Source: Excoecaria cochinchinensis
Taxonomy: Eukaryota; Streptophyta; Magnoliopsida; Malpighiales; Euphorbiaceae
Reading direction: 5' to 3'
Length of the DNA: 64,000 nucleotides
NCBI GenBank assembly: GCA_947683425.1
Contig: CANTUQ010000078.1
Coordinates: forward strand, 3,846,001 to 3,910,000
Below are positions 35,101 through 46,277 of the stretch, one piece after another. The notes under the pieces were generated by a model. The model saw only the letters and a list, made by a program, of their open reading frames with translations. It was not told where the DNA came from and did no database searches. A program made the position numbers and the translations under genes. Position 1 is the stretch's first letter. Each line of letters starts with the position of its first letter.

Positions 35101-36117
35101 ATCATTATGTATATAGGAAGTATAGTATCGACATGTAAATGTTAATTGTTTTGTATATGTGTACCAAAAATGAATATATAACAAGTATAAAAACTTTTGT
35201 ATATGTACAGTTTATATGTATGACATAAGAGTGGTTTGTTTGGCCCAAGTTCTTCTAATTATTTTATTGTTATCGCTTCCGCCTTTGTGTATGCATGTGT
35301 ACGAGTATGTGTGCGCTAGAGACTGCGTAGCGCCCTGTATAAGCTAGAGATAGAGTTGAATGATGTTTTACGTAACATCATTATGTAATAGAAAAGTATA
35401 GTCGGTACATGTAAATGTTTATTGTAATGTAAAGATAATATCTTTTCTGTAATATATATATTATTTATGAAATGCATGTTGGGCCCAAGTGTTATTTGAT
35501 TTTATTATTTGGTATTGAAGTACATTTTGTTATCGCTTCCGCTAGTATACGTATGTGTACGCGTTAGAGTTCGCGTGGCGCCTCGATATCTTTCTAGGGG
35601 GTGTTGGGGTGTTACAATTCTTGTTGGTATCTACTTGTTGGAGGCCAAATTTCACGGTGGTAAGCCAATTCTTGTCCAAATTCCTGAACTTTCACAGCCG
35701 TCTCTTTACCATACACCTCAGAACAAGCAGAATTCAAATCGGTTAAATCATTCTCAACTGACTGTTGGGGTTTTGTCTCCGCCGTTGGAGCTAGAAGTCA
35801 CTGTGAAGTCCACAAAGCGGCCGGTTATTGTTATTGTTGCTCTTGATTGTTATTTTAAGCAGATCTCACAAATGCCCAGCTGGTCTAAGGTTGAATTGTG
35901 TAAATATGATTGCTCTTAGACTGGGCAGGATTGTGCTTGTAAAGACAAATTGGATGGTGATAAAGAAATTGAATTGGAGATTGAGAATAGGAATGCATAT
36001 AATGGTGGGTACTTTCTGGAGGGAAAGAGATTAAGTAATGGATATGATAATAATAGAGAAATTGAAGATGTCGAGGAAATGCAGAAATTGAGGATAGAAA
36101 GAAATGGGAGGAAATGC
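32147..36117 (+). pseudogene. hyccin (FAM126-like) gene fragment in the Pack-MULE
   Basis: The fragment starts at ATG 32147 (MDFNNNYSLSS). Hyccin-type phrases follow: MQSWWESISRARA, LSSLLPSDPLSSFSLSSLAD, LYEWLYETYISSN and, after the LTR insertion, KPILVQIPELSQPSLYHTP, GVLSPPLELEVTVKSTKRP and MPSWSKVELCKYDC. In animals hyccin is a subunit supporting plasma-membrane PI4-kinase; plants have homologues of related design. Breaks: a frameshift near 32265-32272, the 3.0 kb insertion at 32596, and a TAG at 35917-35919. The sequence ends at about 36117 against the right TIR, so the C-terminal part was never captured. A functional protein is unlikely; a source of small RNA against the parent gene is possible. 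Confidence 0.8.
32596..35616 (+). mobile_element. solo-LTR-like insertion (3.0 kb) inside the hyccin fragment
   Basis: It begins TGGCCCTAG and ends GGGGTGTTACA, with ATTCTT on both sides (32590-32595 and 35617-35622). Removing it rejoins the hyccin phrase AEFEAIL to GIYLLEAKF. The end GGGGTGTTACA is typical of chromovirus (Tekay/Del) LTRs. Inside are palindromic CG words (32749-32770 and 34030-34043) and a diverged tandem duplication of about 270 bp (35085-35345 and 35357-35600, sharing GTTATCGCTTCCGC and GTAACATCATTATGTA). No retroviral-type coding sequence, so a solo LTR or small non-autonomous element. Confidence 0.75.
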
Positions 36118-36354
36118 CGTGTAACTCACGCGCTTGCCACGTGTGGGTGATGTAGCAAATGAGAACGTGACATGTATATGAATACGCCATGTCAGCAGTC
36201 AACTGCCGCTTTAACGGTCAAATTTAACGCCAACTGACGGCGGGGGCATATTTCTCCCAAAAATCAAACGTTAGGGGCAGATCTATCCAAAAATCAAACG
36301 TTAGGGGCAGATCTCTTTTTGGTAAACGATAGGGGCAAAATTGCACTTTTACCC
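36118..36354 (-). repeat. right terminal inverted repeat of the Pack-MULE
   Basis: About 237 bp, inverse of 31813-32052. Confidence 0.9.
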
Positions 36355-36363
36355 GATTATTTA
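36355..36363. repeat. 9-bp target duplication GATTATTTA (right)
   Basis: Identical to 31804-31812. Confidence 0.9.
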
Positions 36364-37260
36364 TTACAAGTTTGAAGCTTTTGAATCATCCCGCCAAAAT
36401 CTAAAAACAAAGAAGTTAGTCATTTTACTCATTAAAAGGAAACTAGGTTTTATTTATTTTTTTTTCTATTTTCTTCTTCCTGCGTAACTGTTATTTTTTA
36501 TGAAATTAGCGTTTGGAATAAATGAATTTCATAAAATTTTATGAAATTTATTTGTAAATCTCATTTTTCATACTTGGAATGCAAAAAAAATAGGAACATG
36601 AAATTTATTATATTTCCACCAAATTCCATAAAATAGGTGGAATTTGCAAATGAATTTCATATTTTAAGAGTTAAAGTTGAAAAGACTATAATATTTTTTT
36701 GATCATTTGTTATAAATAAATTACTTTTATGCAGATAACGTAATATGTTATTTTTTCTCCTCCATCACTGTTCTTTTTCTCCTCCTATCACTACTTTTCT
36801 GTCACCCAAAGCCACCATTACCGGATTTTGACTCGTCTCTGTTGAATTTTTACTGACTAATTTTATTTGGTATGTACGGTTTTTTTATTAGAAATAATTG
36901 AAATTGAAAAAATACATCAAAATTGAGAGTAATTAAATTAATAATAAATTTTAAAATGATAATTAATGGTTGTTAAATTTTTTTATTGAAAGTAATTGAA
37001 ACAATACATCAAAATAGACGTTAAAAATATTTTAGTAAATAAAATAAAAATAAATTTATTTATTCATTTATTTCAAACATAAAAATAATAAATTTATTTT
37101 TAATTTTATATTTTAATAATTTTATTTCAAACACGAGAATACAGATGAATTTCATGCCATACAAATTGAATGCTTGAATTCATTTGTTCCGGTAGGAGCC
37201 CTTAATGTTTAGGAAATTGGCTCTACAAAACTCAGGAAGAACAGTCGTAGAGTTGCCAAA
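36364..37260. other. upstream region of the 37.3 kb gene, possible MITE
   Basis: AT-rich. GCGTTTGGAATAAA at about 36511 and its rough complement TTATTTCAAACACG at 37124-37137 may be the ends of a roughly 630-bp miniature inverted-repeat element, but no duplication is visible. The last 120 bp should hold the promoter or 5' leader of the next gene; no clear TATA box was chosen. Confidence 0.35.
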
Positions 37261-40200
37261 ATGACCGATTCTTCTCTTATTATGCAAAATTTGATCTCTG
37301 CAATTCGATCTTCGGGGGTAATTTTACATCATTATGATTCATATTCTATATCATTAAAGGGTATCAAGTCTTTGATTCTAATACATCTCTCTGTTATTTG
37401 TTTTACTAAATTTTCTAATCCCTTTTCAATTTTCGTCAGTTACTCGTCAATTGTTTTTGTCTACTCGTTTTCTACTCATTTTGATATAATTTTTTTTTTT
37501 ATTTTTTTTTTTAATTTCAGGGTATAACTCCAGCTAACTTGAAAAAATTGTATGCCGTGCTGGTCCATTTGTCTATGAACTCGCATTGTGAATCTGTTTT
37601 ATGTTACCCGGAAATGTCGTTGGATAAATGTGGAGTTCGATTGAAATTTAAGGACATTTATGATCTCTCTGATGCTTTATTTAAAGAACTTGACCAGAGA
37701 TTCAAGGAGTTGTTCTGTGCTTTCAGTGTTGTTTCTTCTATTAGGGTCACAGATATTCGAGCAAGGAGTGAACAACTAATGCTGCTGCTGAGATGTTGTA
37801 TGGTATTGTTAACTTTTATTGCATTCAACCAGCAAATTCTCATTGAAAAGGGCAGAATTCTCCTATCAAATCTTAGCAGTTTGATTTCTATTCAATTAGG
37901 TTATGGTAAAAATGGGACAGGTTCGATCATCTTTAACAGTTCCATATCTCTTGAGCGTGCATATGTCGATGGTGATTGTACTGCCTCTGTTAGTGAGCAG
38001 TTTGTTGCTTCAATTTCTTCGTTGGAACATTCTGATTCATGCTATGCACTTCTATGCGCATTGCTTGAGGTAATTTGCTTTTCCAGTTCCTTTTCTCTTT
38101 ATTCTTGTTAGTTATGATCTCTTTTAATTTTTATTGGTTCTAGTGATATAATCTCAGGACATGTAAACGTTGTGGTGACATCCATGTGTCCAGCTGGGAC
38201 TGTGGTGCAGCTTCACACCACTAATGCTTAAAATGTTACTAAACTTATTTGACTTTGGGATTGAGGCTTTCATGCCACAGATTCTCTGGAAGTGATTCCT
38301 AAATGCAAGGGTTTTATTACATCTTGATTTATCATTTCTTTAGGTTCTCTGTTTGCCCAGTTGCTTACTATTACTTTTGAGAACTAAGAGATCTTTACTT
38401 ATTTTTTTAAAAAAGTTGGAATATACTAATGCCTTCTGGATATCTGAATCAGATTTTAATATTTTGATGATGAACCTGTGTTGATATCATTGGTTGACTT
38501 CATTGCACATGACTCCCTTCGTTTTGTATCATGTAATACTCTGTATATTATCATATTCTTTATACTTGTGAGATCCTATGTTTCTCTCTTGCTGGTTCCA
38601 TGGGCGCATGACTCTTGTTAGAATTTCAATAATAAAAATAGGCATATATGTCTTTGAAGATTTTCCCTTAAATTCTCTGTCCTTTTTCATGCCTTCTTCC
38701 TGTAGGCCCAATTTTAGCTGTATCTTGCATCTAAATCCAACTTGATTTTAATCTATTAACTTTAGGTGTTTGCTGATGAGCTTTTGATCCATAAATCATT
38801 GAGAGAGTACTTTATGCTGATTGATTCTGCATCTTCTAGAAGTGAAATGCTATTCAACTTCCAATTTGGTCATGGTAATATTGGAAGTGTGGTGGAGGTG
38901 ATTTGTGCACATTTTATGCTTTCAGTTTCCGATGAACAAGCATTTGCAATTTTTATCAACAGATTATACTGGTGCCGCAAGGAGGATTTCAGAATTCAAG
39001 AAATAAGCTTGCCAGCAGCCTTATGTTTGCTTCTGAATCCTGTTGTGTTTTCTTCTCCAAAAATGTTCCAGGCACATTATATATCATTGGTTTCTGAAAC
39101 AATCGGCATTAGCAGAGCAACTGGGAATGTGATTCTTGATTCTCAAACAATGTATTTGTATTTGACTGCATTTGAAAGGTCCCTCCTACTTTATACAAGA
39201 CACATGTCTAGTTTGGATGCTGATAGCCAACATTTTGCTGGTCATTGTTCCTTTGTCAAATCAAATTTGCATGGTAGCAATCAGCTGAATTTTGAGTCAT
39301 ATCTTCTACAAGCGACAATGGAGAAACTATATCATCTAATTACCAAGTCAAAAAGTTCATGGGATTCATATTTAAGCAAAATTTCCTTTCGAAGCAAATC
39401 TGACCTGGTGGCATCTTCCATTGCATACCTGAAGGAGAACTTGTGTTTATTTGATGAAACCTATAGAGATGAGGTTTCATCCATCTTAATTTGCATAGTA
39501 CTGGGATGCTCATCTGATGATACAATCACTTTACCTCAGAAAGTGGAAATAAGCACCCAAGATGTATGTCTTCTTGCTTCTATATTGAAGTTAATGAGTA
39601 GTTCAATGTTGCAAATCATATGGCACCTAAGGCATGTTGGGTTTTCAAGTTCACTGAAATCAAGACAGGGTGTCTCTTCGTGTAAGGAATATGAACTTAT
39701 ATTAGGTATCCTTTCTTGCTTTAAACAGTGTAGTGTCCATCTACCAATTCAGAACTTCTTATGTGAAAAGATGCAGTCTTACCCTACACGGCATAAGGAG
39801 ACAAAGTGGATGCTTTTGCATCTTTTGGGCTTGCTTTCGTTAAGTTATGTTACTGGGATTGATTTCTTAGTTAAGGGATGTCTATTTACAATTATGACAC
39901 TGCTATATTTGTTCATTATTGAAGAGGGCGATCTCAGTGCATTAGGGTCTCTAATCATTTCCAGATCAAAATCCTTTTCAGCTAAATCATCTGAAAGTGT
40001 TGAAAAGGTAAAAGTTGCTTCCTATATTTCGGCTTTCTTAATTTTATTGTAGTGTTGCTTCCTATGTATTAAATATTTGAATAATGCTGCAGGTCCAGGC
40101 CAGAAAATCCAGCCTAATAATTTCATCAAAAATTCAGAAGATTCAGGATATGTACTTGAGGTAAGTGATGGCAACTTTTTCTTTTGGAATCTAGATATTT

Positions 40201-42049
40201 TGTAAATGCAGAATTCATTTTGGATGATTAGTTTTATATTGAATGATTCTTACTGTCCAGAGCCACTTTCAGGCTTGCATAATTAAGGTTTTTGGGACAG
40301 AAAAATTGGAGTTTCTTTTGAATTATGTCCTATCCATTTATCTTTCAATGGAAATGTAGTTTCCTTTAATTCATGCCTCAAACTGTTTCTGCTGAGTGCA
40401 ATATCTTTCAGCAGTTGATGTAGATCAAACTTTGATGGTCCATTGCTTGCTATCTGAGAAAATTTATCTAGTGCTTGCATGACCTTCAATATCCAGTCTT
40501 CACTTGTTCTAGTAAGTATGGAGATCATCTTGCATGAGTTCTCACATTAAAATTGGCTTATAGCTATCAAGTTTTCTCGATCATATTGACAATCTAAACC
40601 TTTGAAATATGAATAACGAGCTTGTAGCAGTTAATACCAATGCATTTAGCTTCAGAGCCTAGTCCCTACACAAGGTGGGGTTGGGATTGGTTCTCTAAAA
40701 TCACAATCAGAAAATACACAAGTATTTGTTAAAAGAAACTACTAAACTTTTAGATTACTATTGGGTTTTCTAAATAAAATCAACTTCTATACAAGAAAAT
40801 TCATTCTTATTCTTTTATAATATGAACTGATCACTGAAACAATTGTTCTTGTTATTTGTAAAGCTACTCCTTTTGTAATGGTGTTATCTCAGTCAGTTCT
40901 ACTTTGGTTCTCGATCATCTTGATTTTTGCTGCTTATGGAGATCTAGGGTGTATTTGCTTATAGGAAATAATTTTTCATTTTCTATGTTTTGTTTTTTAA
41001 GAAAATTGAAATATTTATTTTTTGTAGAGAATTTGAAAAACATGTTCATTTGTTGAAGATAAAAAACAATTTTTCGATTTAAAAAAAATTATGTTCATTT
41101 ATTAAAAATAAAAATTATTTTTTGAATTAGAAAATTGAATGTTGATTTGATAAAATAAAATTTATTCTAATTTTTATAATACATACATGTTTTTTTGATA
41201 TAAAATAAGTCATTTAGAAAAATATTTTTAAAATAATAAAGTATAATAATGTAATTTTTACTACAAGTTGAATACAATAAAATGTCCATGACTAGTAACA
41301 AAAAAAATCCAATCAATTTCCTTATTCAAATATAGTATAATATAGGGTAAACATGGATCGGTTAAGCAAAAAAAAAAAAAAAATTAATCTGTCCATTAAT
41401 ATCGAATTTTCAAAATTATTAATCATTAAACAGTTCGTTATATTTGGTTAATCAGTCCATTGATTTTGGTTTTTCCGATTTGATTAATCAATATTTTTTT
41501 TGGTAATCATTAAAATTTTTAGCATATATTTATTAAAAAAAAAAAGACAATTTAATTCAATTTCAAATGTTCAAAGTAATTTAAAATAAAAATTACTAAA
41601 CAAAACATAATATACTAGCCAAAATTCATATTCCACTTTTTATAGTTAATTATTTTAGCAAATTAATAGCTAATATTATAAAGTAGATTTGATATTTATT
41701 GGAACTTAGTATGCTTAATTCTAGGTCAAAGAAAAATTTTGAACAAAATTAAATGTTAAAATATAGACCATAAAATATACAAAAATATAATTAAATGCTA
41801 TCAGTTAAGATATAAAGCCTAATATATATAATAAGAAATAATATATATAAAGATTAATGATTACTCCATATAAATATTATTTTATATAATTAAGGAGAAC
41901 GCTATAATTTAAATATATTTTAAAGTACTATATAAATTTTATAGAGAAATAAAAACAAATTAAAATATAAAAGTAAAAATATAATTTAAATATACTTTAA
42001 AATTTAATACTCTATGTAAATTTTAAAGAGAAATAAAAAAAATTCTTAA

Positions 42050-42082
<33 letters not shown>

Positions 42083-44766
42083 ACCGAATAACTGTGCATT
42101 AAAGGTTAACCGGTACTTAAAAACCGAGATCGAGTTTATTGGACTGGTTAACTGAAAAAATTGGTTCGGTTTTGTAGTTAGCTAAATTTTCAGTTTGTTT
42201 TGCTCACCCCTAGTACTATAATATCTTTAATAACTTTGACAATTTCTTATGGCAGCAAAAGTGTTAGTATATGTGAAAGAAAAGGAAAAAAATGAAATTA
42301 CCTAGAAAGTGAAGTGTCCCATGCTGATATTTAATATGTAATATAGTTTAACTTTTTGACGTGGCTTGAAGACATTAGCATGTTTTCCATGGAGAACAAT
42401 GTTTTCCAATTCCTTTATAAATTTAGAGTTGGAAAATTTATTTTCTATTTTCTATTTGGAAAAATCATCCAAAATAAACAAGATCTTTATTTTCCAATCT
42501 CCGTATAAAATTTTTCTGGAAAATAGCTTCAGTTTTCTATAAGTAAACACACCTCTGTCTTTTTCTTAGGATCCTCATCAAGTTGAAAATTGGATCACAA
42601 AAAAAAAAAAAAAAATGCAAAGAGTGCATTCTCATGTAATTGGTACAGTAATACATACTCATTTGGATAGGATACATGTTGTATGAAATTTGTTACTACC
42701 TGATCTATGTATTTCTCGTGTCAAGTTAAACATTTTTGCACTTAGCATTGTAAAATAGTTATTTAAAATGTCTTTGATAATCATTATTCTGTTATGGTAC
42801 AATGCTGATACGCATATCCATTTTTGGAAATATGACCACTTGTTGCTAAAAACATATTAAGTTTTCGAAAATTGTCAGTTTCAGAAACCTTAACTTCAAT
42901 GTTTATTATGTTATGTTCATGTCGTTGTAAGAACTCTCTCACTATGTCGTACTTTAATATCACACCCAAAACTCTCTTAGCTCGCTTAATTTCAGTACAT
43001 CCTTGACTTTTTTTTACTTTCAATGAATTTCTTATAGTATATCCTTTGTGATTTTTGCTTGTCTGCCATGGTCCGTGAAATTCTTCTCTAAACTAAGGCA
43101 AGTGCTATGGATGGGGAAATTTTGAATGCACAGGAACCATTTCTTTGGCATATGTTTGAGATGAAAATGATTTGGCTGATTATTCCTGGGTTCAATCTTT
43201 ATTTGATTTGTGGAAAATTATTTTGTAATGCAGCACTTGTGTACTCGTTAGAAGAATGTAAAAAATTTGTAAATTAAAAGGGGAAACTAAACTACTTAAA
43301 GGAAAATGACTTCCCCTTTTCCAGAAAGAGAAGTGATTTTCTGCATTTCTACATATAGAAAAGAAGAAAGCATTAAGAGAATTACGTTAGTCGCATGATC
43401 TTCTCATTGGATATTGCCAATTATCATGTTTGCTGTTCGCCAATGCAATTTTCCTTTTCCCTTCTATTGAATTCCTCTTCCATTTGAGTGGACTGAAAGC
43501 TAGTATACTGGCATAAGGCACTTGGAAGTTTTAAGTGTGTATCGTCTTTTCATTGAAGGAAAATTATTGTTTCCATTTGTAAATGGTAAAAAATATTAAT
43601 TTTCAATTGCTTTTTATTGGTATCACAAAAAATAAAAGATACTTTTTTCACTTAATTCTTTTTTCCTATTAAGAATTCTTTTAAAAGGCAAAGGATATTT
43701 TCCTTTTGTTTTCAGCCTCAATGTATTCTAGAAATTCTCATTTGATACTTTTCTTTATTAGTGGACATGTATGGTTCATTTGCACGTGCAGTCATTGCTT
43801 TTAGTGGATCTGTGATGGTTCATGTCGGTTGAACTTGCATTGAAAGAATCAATTTGGAAAATAATTTGCATGAAAATGCTATTTTGGCAAAAAAGGGAAA
43901 AATGAAAATGAAGAAAGCACTGAAGTTACATGAATAATTCTATTATTCACATTCCTGTATCATGTTGGTTTTCCAGAAGGGATGCATCATCCTTTCTGGG
44001 GATGTTTTATACTGTTGTTTTTCTGTTTCTAAGACAATAGAATCTGTTTGTAATTTAAGAAAAAATGCTGCAGTTCAACAAACCAATATGATAAGATGCT
44101 AACATTCTGTGCCTGCTTTATTGGATTTTCCTTATTCTTTTGTAGAAACGTAAGATTGATTCATAGATCCTATTCTGTTTTCTTATTCTGGTGATGATAG
44201 TGCTGAAATCTGCACCATTTGTTAAATTGTTTTATTCTACATAAGTAAGTTTTGTATGAGTGTAGCTGGTATATTCTTCCCATAGTTCCATGGGGGTGCT
44301 ATTTATCCTGTTGAATTTATAAACTCTCGTATATCCTCTCTAGGCAGGTCATAAAAGCCTAATTTTAAAACTCTATTTATAAGCTTGTATTACAGAATAA
44401 CCTTGTTCTTTTGCTTTTTATGTTTTCAGAAGGCGGTCCATAATTTGTTCTGACCAAAGACACCAAAACGACCAAGGACAAACTTCAGAATATGCCTCAG
44501 TCCTGACTGGAATGGATTCTGCTGTCACTGTAGCAGATAATGAGGAAACCTGTAATGGTGAGATATTCCTGAAGTGCATGTTAGGAAAAGCTTCAAAAAT
44601 ATCTGATTTTGATGATTTAGCGGACTTCATTGAATGCAAGCAGGGAAAAGATTACAGTGGCTGGATAAGGGGTCGACAAAAATTTAGACAATGGAAATAT
44701 AAGAAGATAATAAGTTTAAGATGGACTAAAATGAAAAAGGCATTGAATTCTATGAAAACGAGGTAA
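37261..44766 (+). CDS. conserved-looking plant protein of unknown function, five coding exons
   Basis: Exons are 37261-37317, 37521-38069, 38766-40007, 40093-40160 and 44430-44766. Every intron is GT...AG, and phases (0, 0, 0, 2) join into one 750-codon frame from ATG 37261 (MTDSSLIMQNLISAI) to TAA at 44764-44766. The long helical, Leu-rich body (for example YAVLVHLSMNSHCESVLCYP and FADELLIHKSLREYF) has no catalytic motif I recognise. The C-terminus is basic and tryptophan-bearing (KDYSGWIRGRQKFRQWKYKK). It resembles plant-only proteins annotated as uncharacterised (a DUF7812-like label is possible but unsure). It is the only multi-exon gene in the window with an intact frame. The fourth intron is 4269 bp; the first three are 203, 696 and 85 bp. 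Regulation is not evident. Confidence 0.85.
40161..44429 (+). other. 4.27 kb intron 4 with transposon-like insert
   Basis: Donor GTAAGT at 40161, acceptor TTTTCAG ending at 44429. Within it, AGGGTGTATTTGCTTATAG near 40947 is roughly inverted at 42533-42556 (CTATAAGTAAACACACC), suggesting degenerate ends of a 1.6 kb DNA element. A second pair lies inside (AGGGTAAACATGG near 41344 and TGCTCACCCCTAG at 42201-42213, each next to TATAATAT). A (TA)n run occurs at 42055-42082. No open coding frame is supported. Confidence 0.5.
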
Positions 44767-45480
44767 ACAAGATCCTTTACGTTTTAAATATAAGTATGCA
44801 ACTGTACATAAATGCTACATAAAGTAATTGACATATTTAGAACTTGATGAATTTTCATTTGTGATGATTTCTGTAGATGTCTATTCTTCACTTAAACAGT
44901 GGTAGAATCTTTGAATTTGCCTCATATTTTGTGAGGAGATAAATTGTACCTCTCTTATTCTCATTTTGAGGGTTTGATTATGTACAGATTACAGATGTGG
45001 AATACATAGATGAAGTTCCTAGCTGAGTAATGAGTATAGTCATGTAGTAGTATGTAAGGTTAAATTTTGTTTCTGGCTCAATTATCTGTTGTTTGGATTT
45101 CATTTTGGATCTAGTGATAGGGACGTTGAGCTCGTTTTCTCTTTTGTCGAACCATTGTTTAGTATCCTAGTGCCTGAATGTATAGGCTTATTGTTAGACA
45201 TTGGAACCTGCCGTAATATAATCTAGGAATGGGCTGTACTTTTTGTCTGTTTTATCCCACCAATTCTTTTCTTGAACAAAAAAAAACCAAACATTGGAAT
45301 TGGAACGTATAAAATTGACAGTGTTAATGAATATGCTGCAAATAGCATTTGATTAATGGATAATTATGAACAGAATTTGGTAGCAGCATGTTTGCGAGGT
45401 TGTGCAAGAAGTATATATTTCTATTGGCAGTACACAGGATGAGTAGTTTAAATTCAATTAAACATTTAAAATTTCTGAGG
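44767..45480. other. intergenic region between two tail-to-tail genes
   Basis: About 700 bp, which must hold the 3' ends of both transcripts. Several AATAAA-like words occur, but no terminator can be chosen. No other feature seen. Confidence 0.4.
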
Positions 45481-46274
45481 CTAGACAATTTCAACCTCCA
45501 TGCTTGTGGATTGTTGATTTTGCTGTTGCTGTTTCTGTTGGTATAAAATGTGAAGCCTGGCTAACTCTCTCTCTAGCATTTCTTGCTCCACTGCATCCAC
45601 CATCAAGTGCATATAAAATGTCATCTATTTGGTGTTGAAATTGAAATTGATTTTTTTTTCTTCTTAAAAAAAAATATAATTATCCAAAAATGTTACCAAG
45701 TTAGACTTACTGTGTTTTATGAGCTGTTCCTGAGATAAACTATCTAACCGTTGCTTCAAAACCTGGTTTTCCATTCCAAGTATGAGATTTTGCTGGTTAA
45801 GATATTGTAGCTCAGCTGAAGCTTCAGATTCTTCTGCCTTGAGAATTTGAAAACTTGCTTCTAATTCAGCTATGTACTGAAGTTTCCTCAGATGCAAATT
45901 CCGAGCGAATTGACTGTATTTCAAAGCCAGCATAGATTCTGAGATTAATTGACAATATATATGAACTAAAGAACAGAAGCAGAAAGCAATACGTACTGTT
46001 TGTATATGGGTTTAGCGGCAGTGGAGCTTTTAGATTTTAGCTGTTTCTTCTGGTTTAGAGATCGATGGCTCCTTTGCAAAGGTGATTCAAGTTCATTGAG
46101 GAGATCATCTACCCAAAATGGCTGCTCTAACCGACGAGTATTCTCAACTTCAGATTCTTCAACAACTTCTGATTCTGTTTTACAATCAGAATGTGATGAA
46201 ATTATTGGACGTAACTGTTGGCCTCCCGTGTAGGCCAAACTGCTTGTGATTGCTGATTCGTTCCAATTTTCCAT
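45481..46274 (-). CDS. bZIP-type protein resembling At4g06598, basic region altered
   Basis: Exons on the minus strand are 46274-45997, 45938-45711 and 45590-45481, with a stop at 45483-45481. The first exon starts MENWNESAITSS and holds EQPFWVDDLLNELESP, a motif of this family. The second has the family phrase RKLQYIAELE and a leucine-zipper run (ELQYLNQQNLILGMENQVLK). The third ends in a Gln run, QQKQQQQQNQQ. In relatives the residues before RKLQYIAELE are QFAQRSRV; here they read QFARNLHL, so the DNA-contacting basic region is changed. Exons 2 and 3 join in frame, but exons 1 and 2 do not with the obvious GT/AG pair. This means either a different splice site or a frameshifted pseudogene. 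Confidence 0.6.
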
Positions 46275-46277
46275 AGC

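Larger units (their letters stand above)
31813..36354. mobile_element. Pack-MULE carrying a hyccin gene fragment
   Basis: Inverted ends of about 240 bp (31813-32052 and 36118-36354) begin GG(C/G) and share GTGCAATTTTGCCCCTATCG and other long blocks. They are flanked by a perfect 9-bp duplication GATTATTTA (31804-31812 and 36355-36363), the Mutator signature. There is no transposase. The cargo, 32053-36117, is hyccin-like coding sequence plus a later LTR insertion (32596-35616). Without that insertion the element would be about 1.5 kb, a normal Pack-MULE size. This is strong structural evidence of gene-fragment transduplication. Confidence 0.92.

Noticed and set aside
32147..36117. A functional hyccin gene with a 3 kb intron.
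   Set aside because: The 3 kb segment has LTR-type ends and a target duplication rather than splice sites. The frame has a shift and a stop, and the whole is enclosed by MULE ends with a 9-bp duplication.
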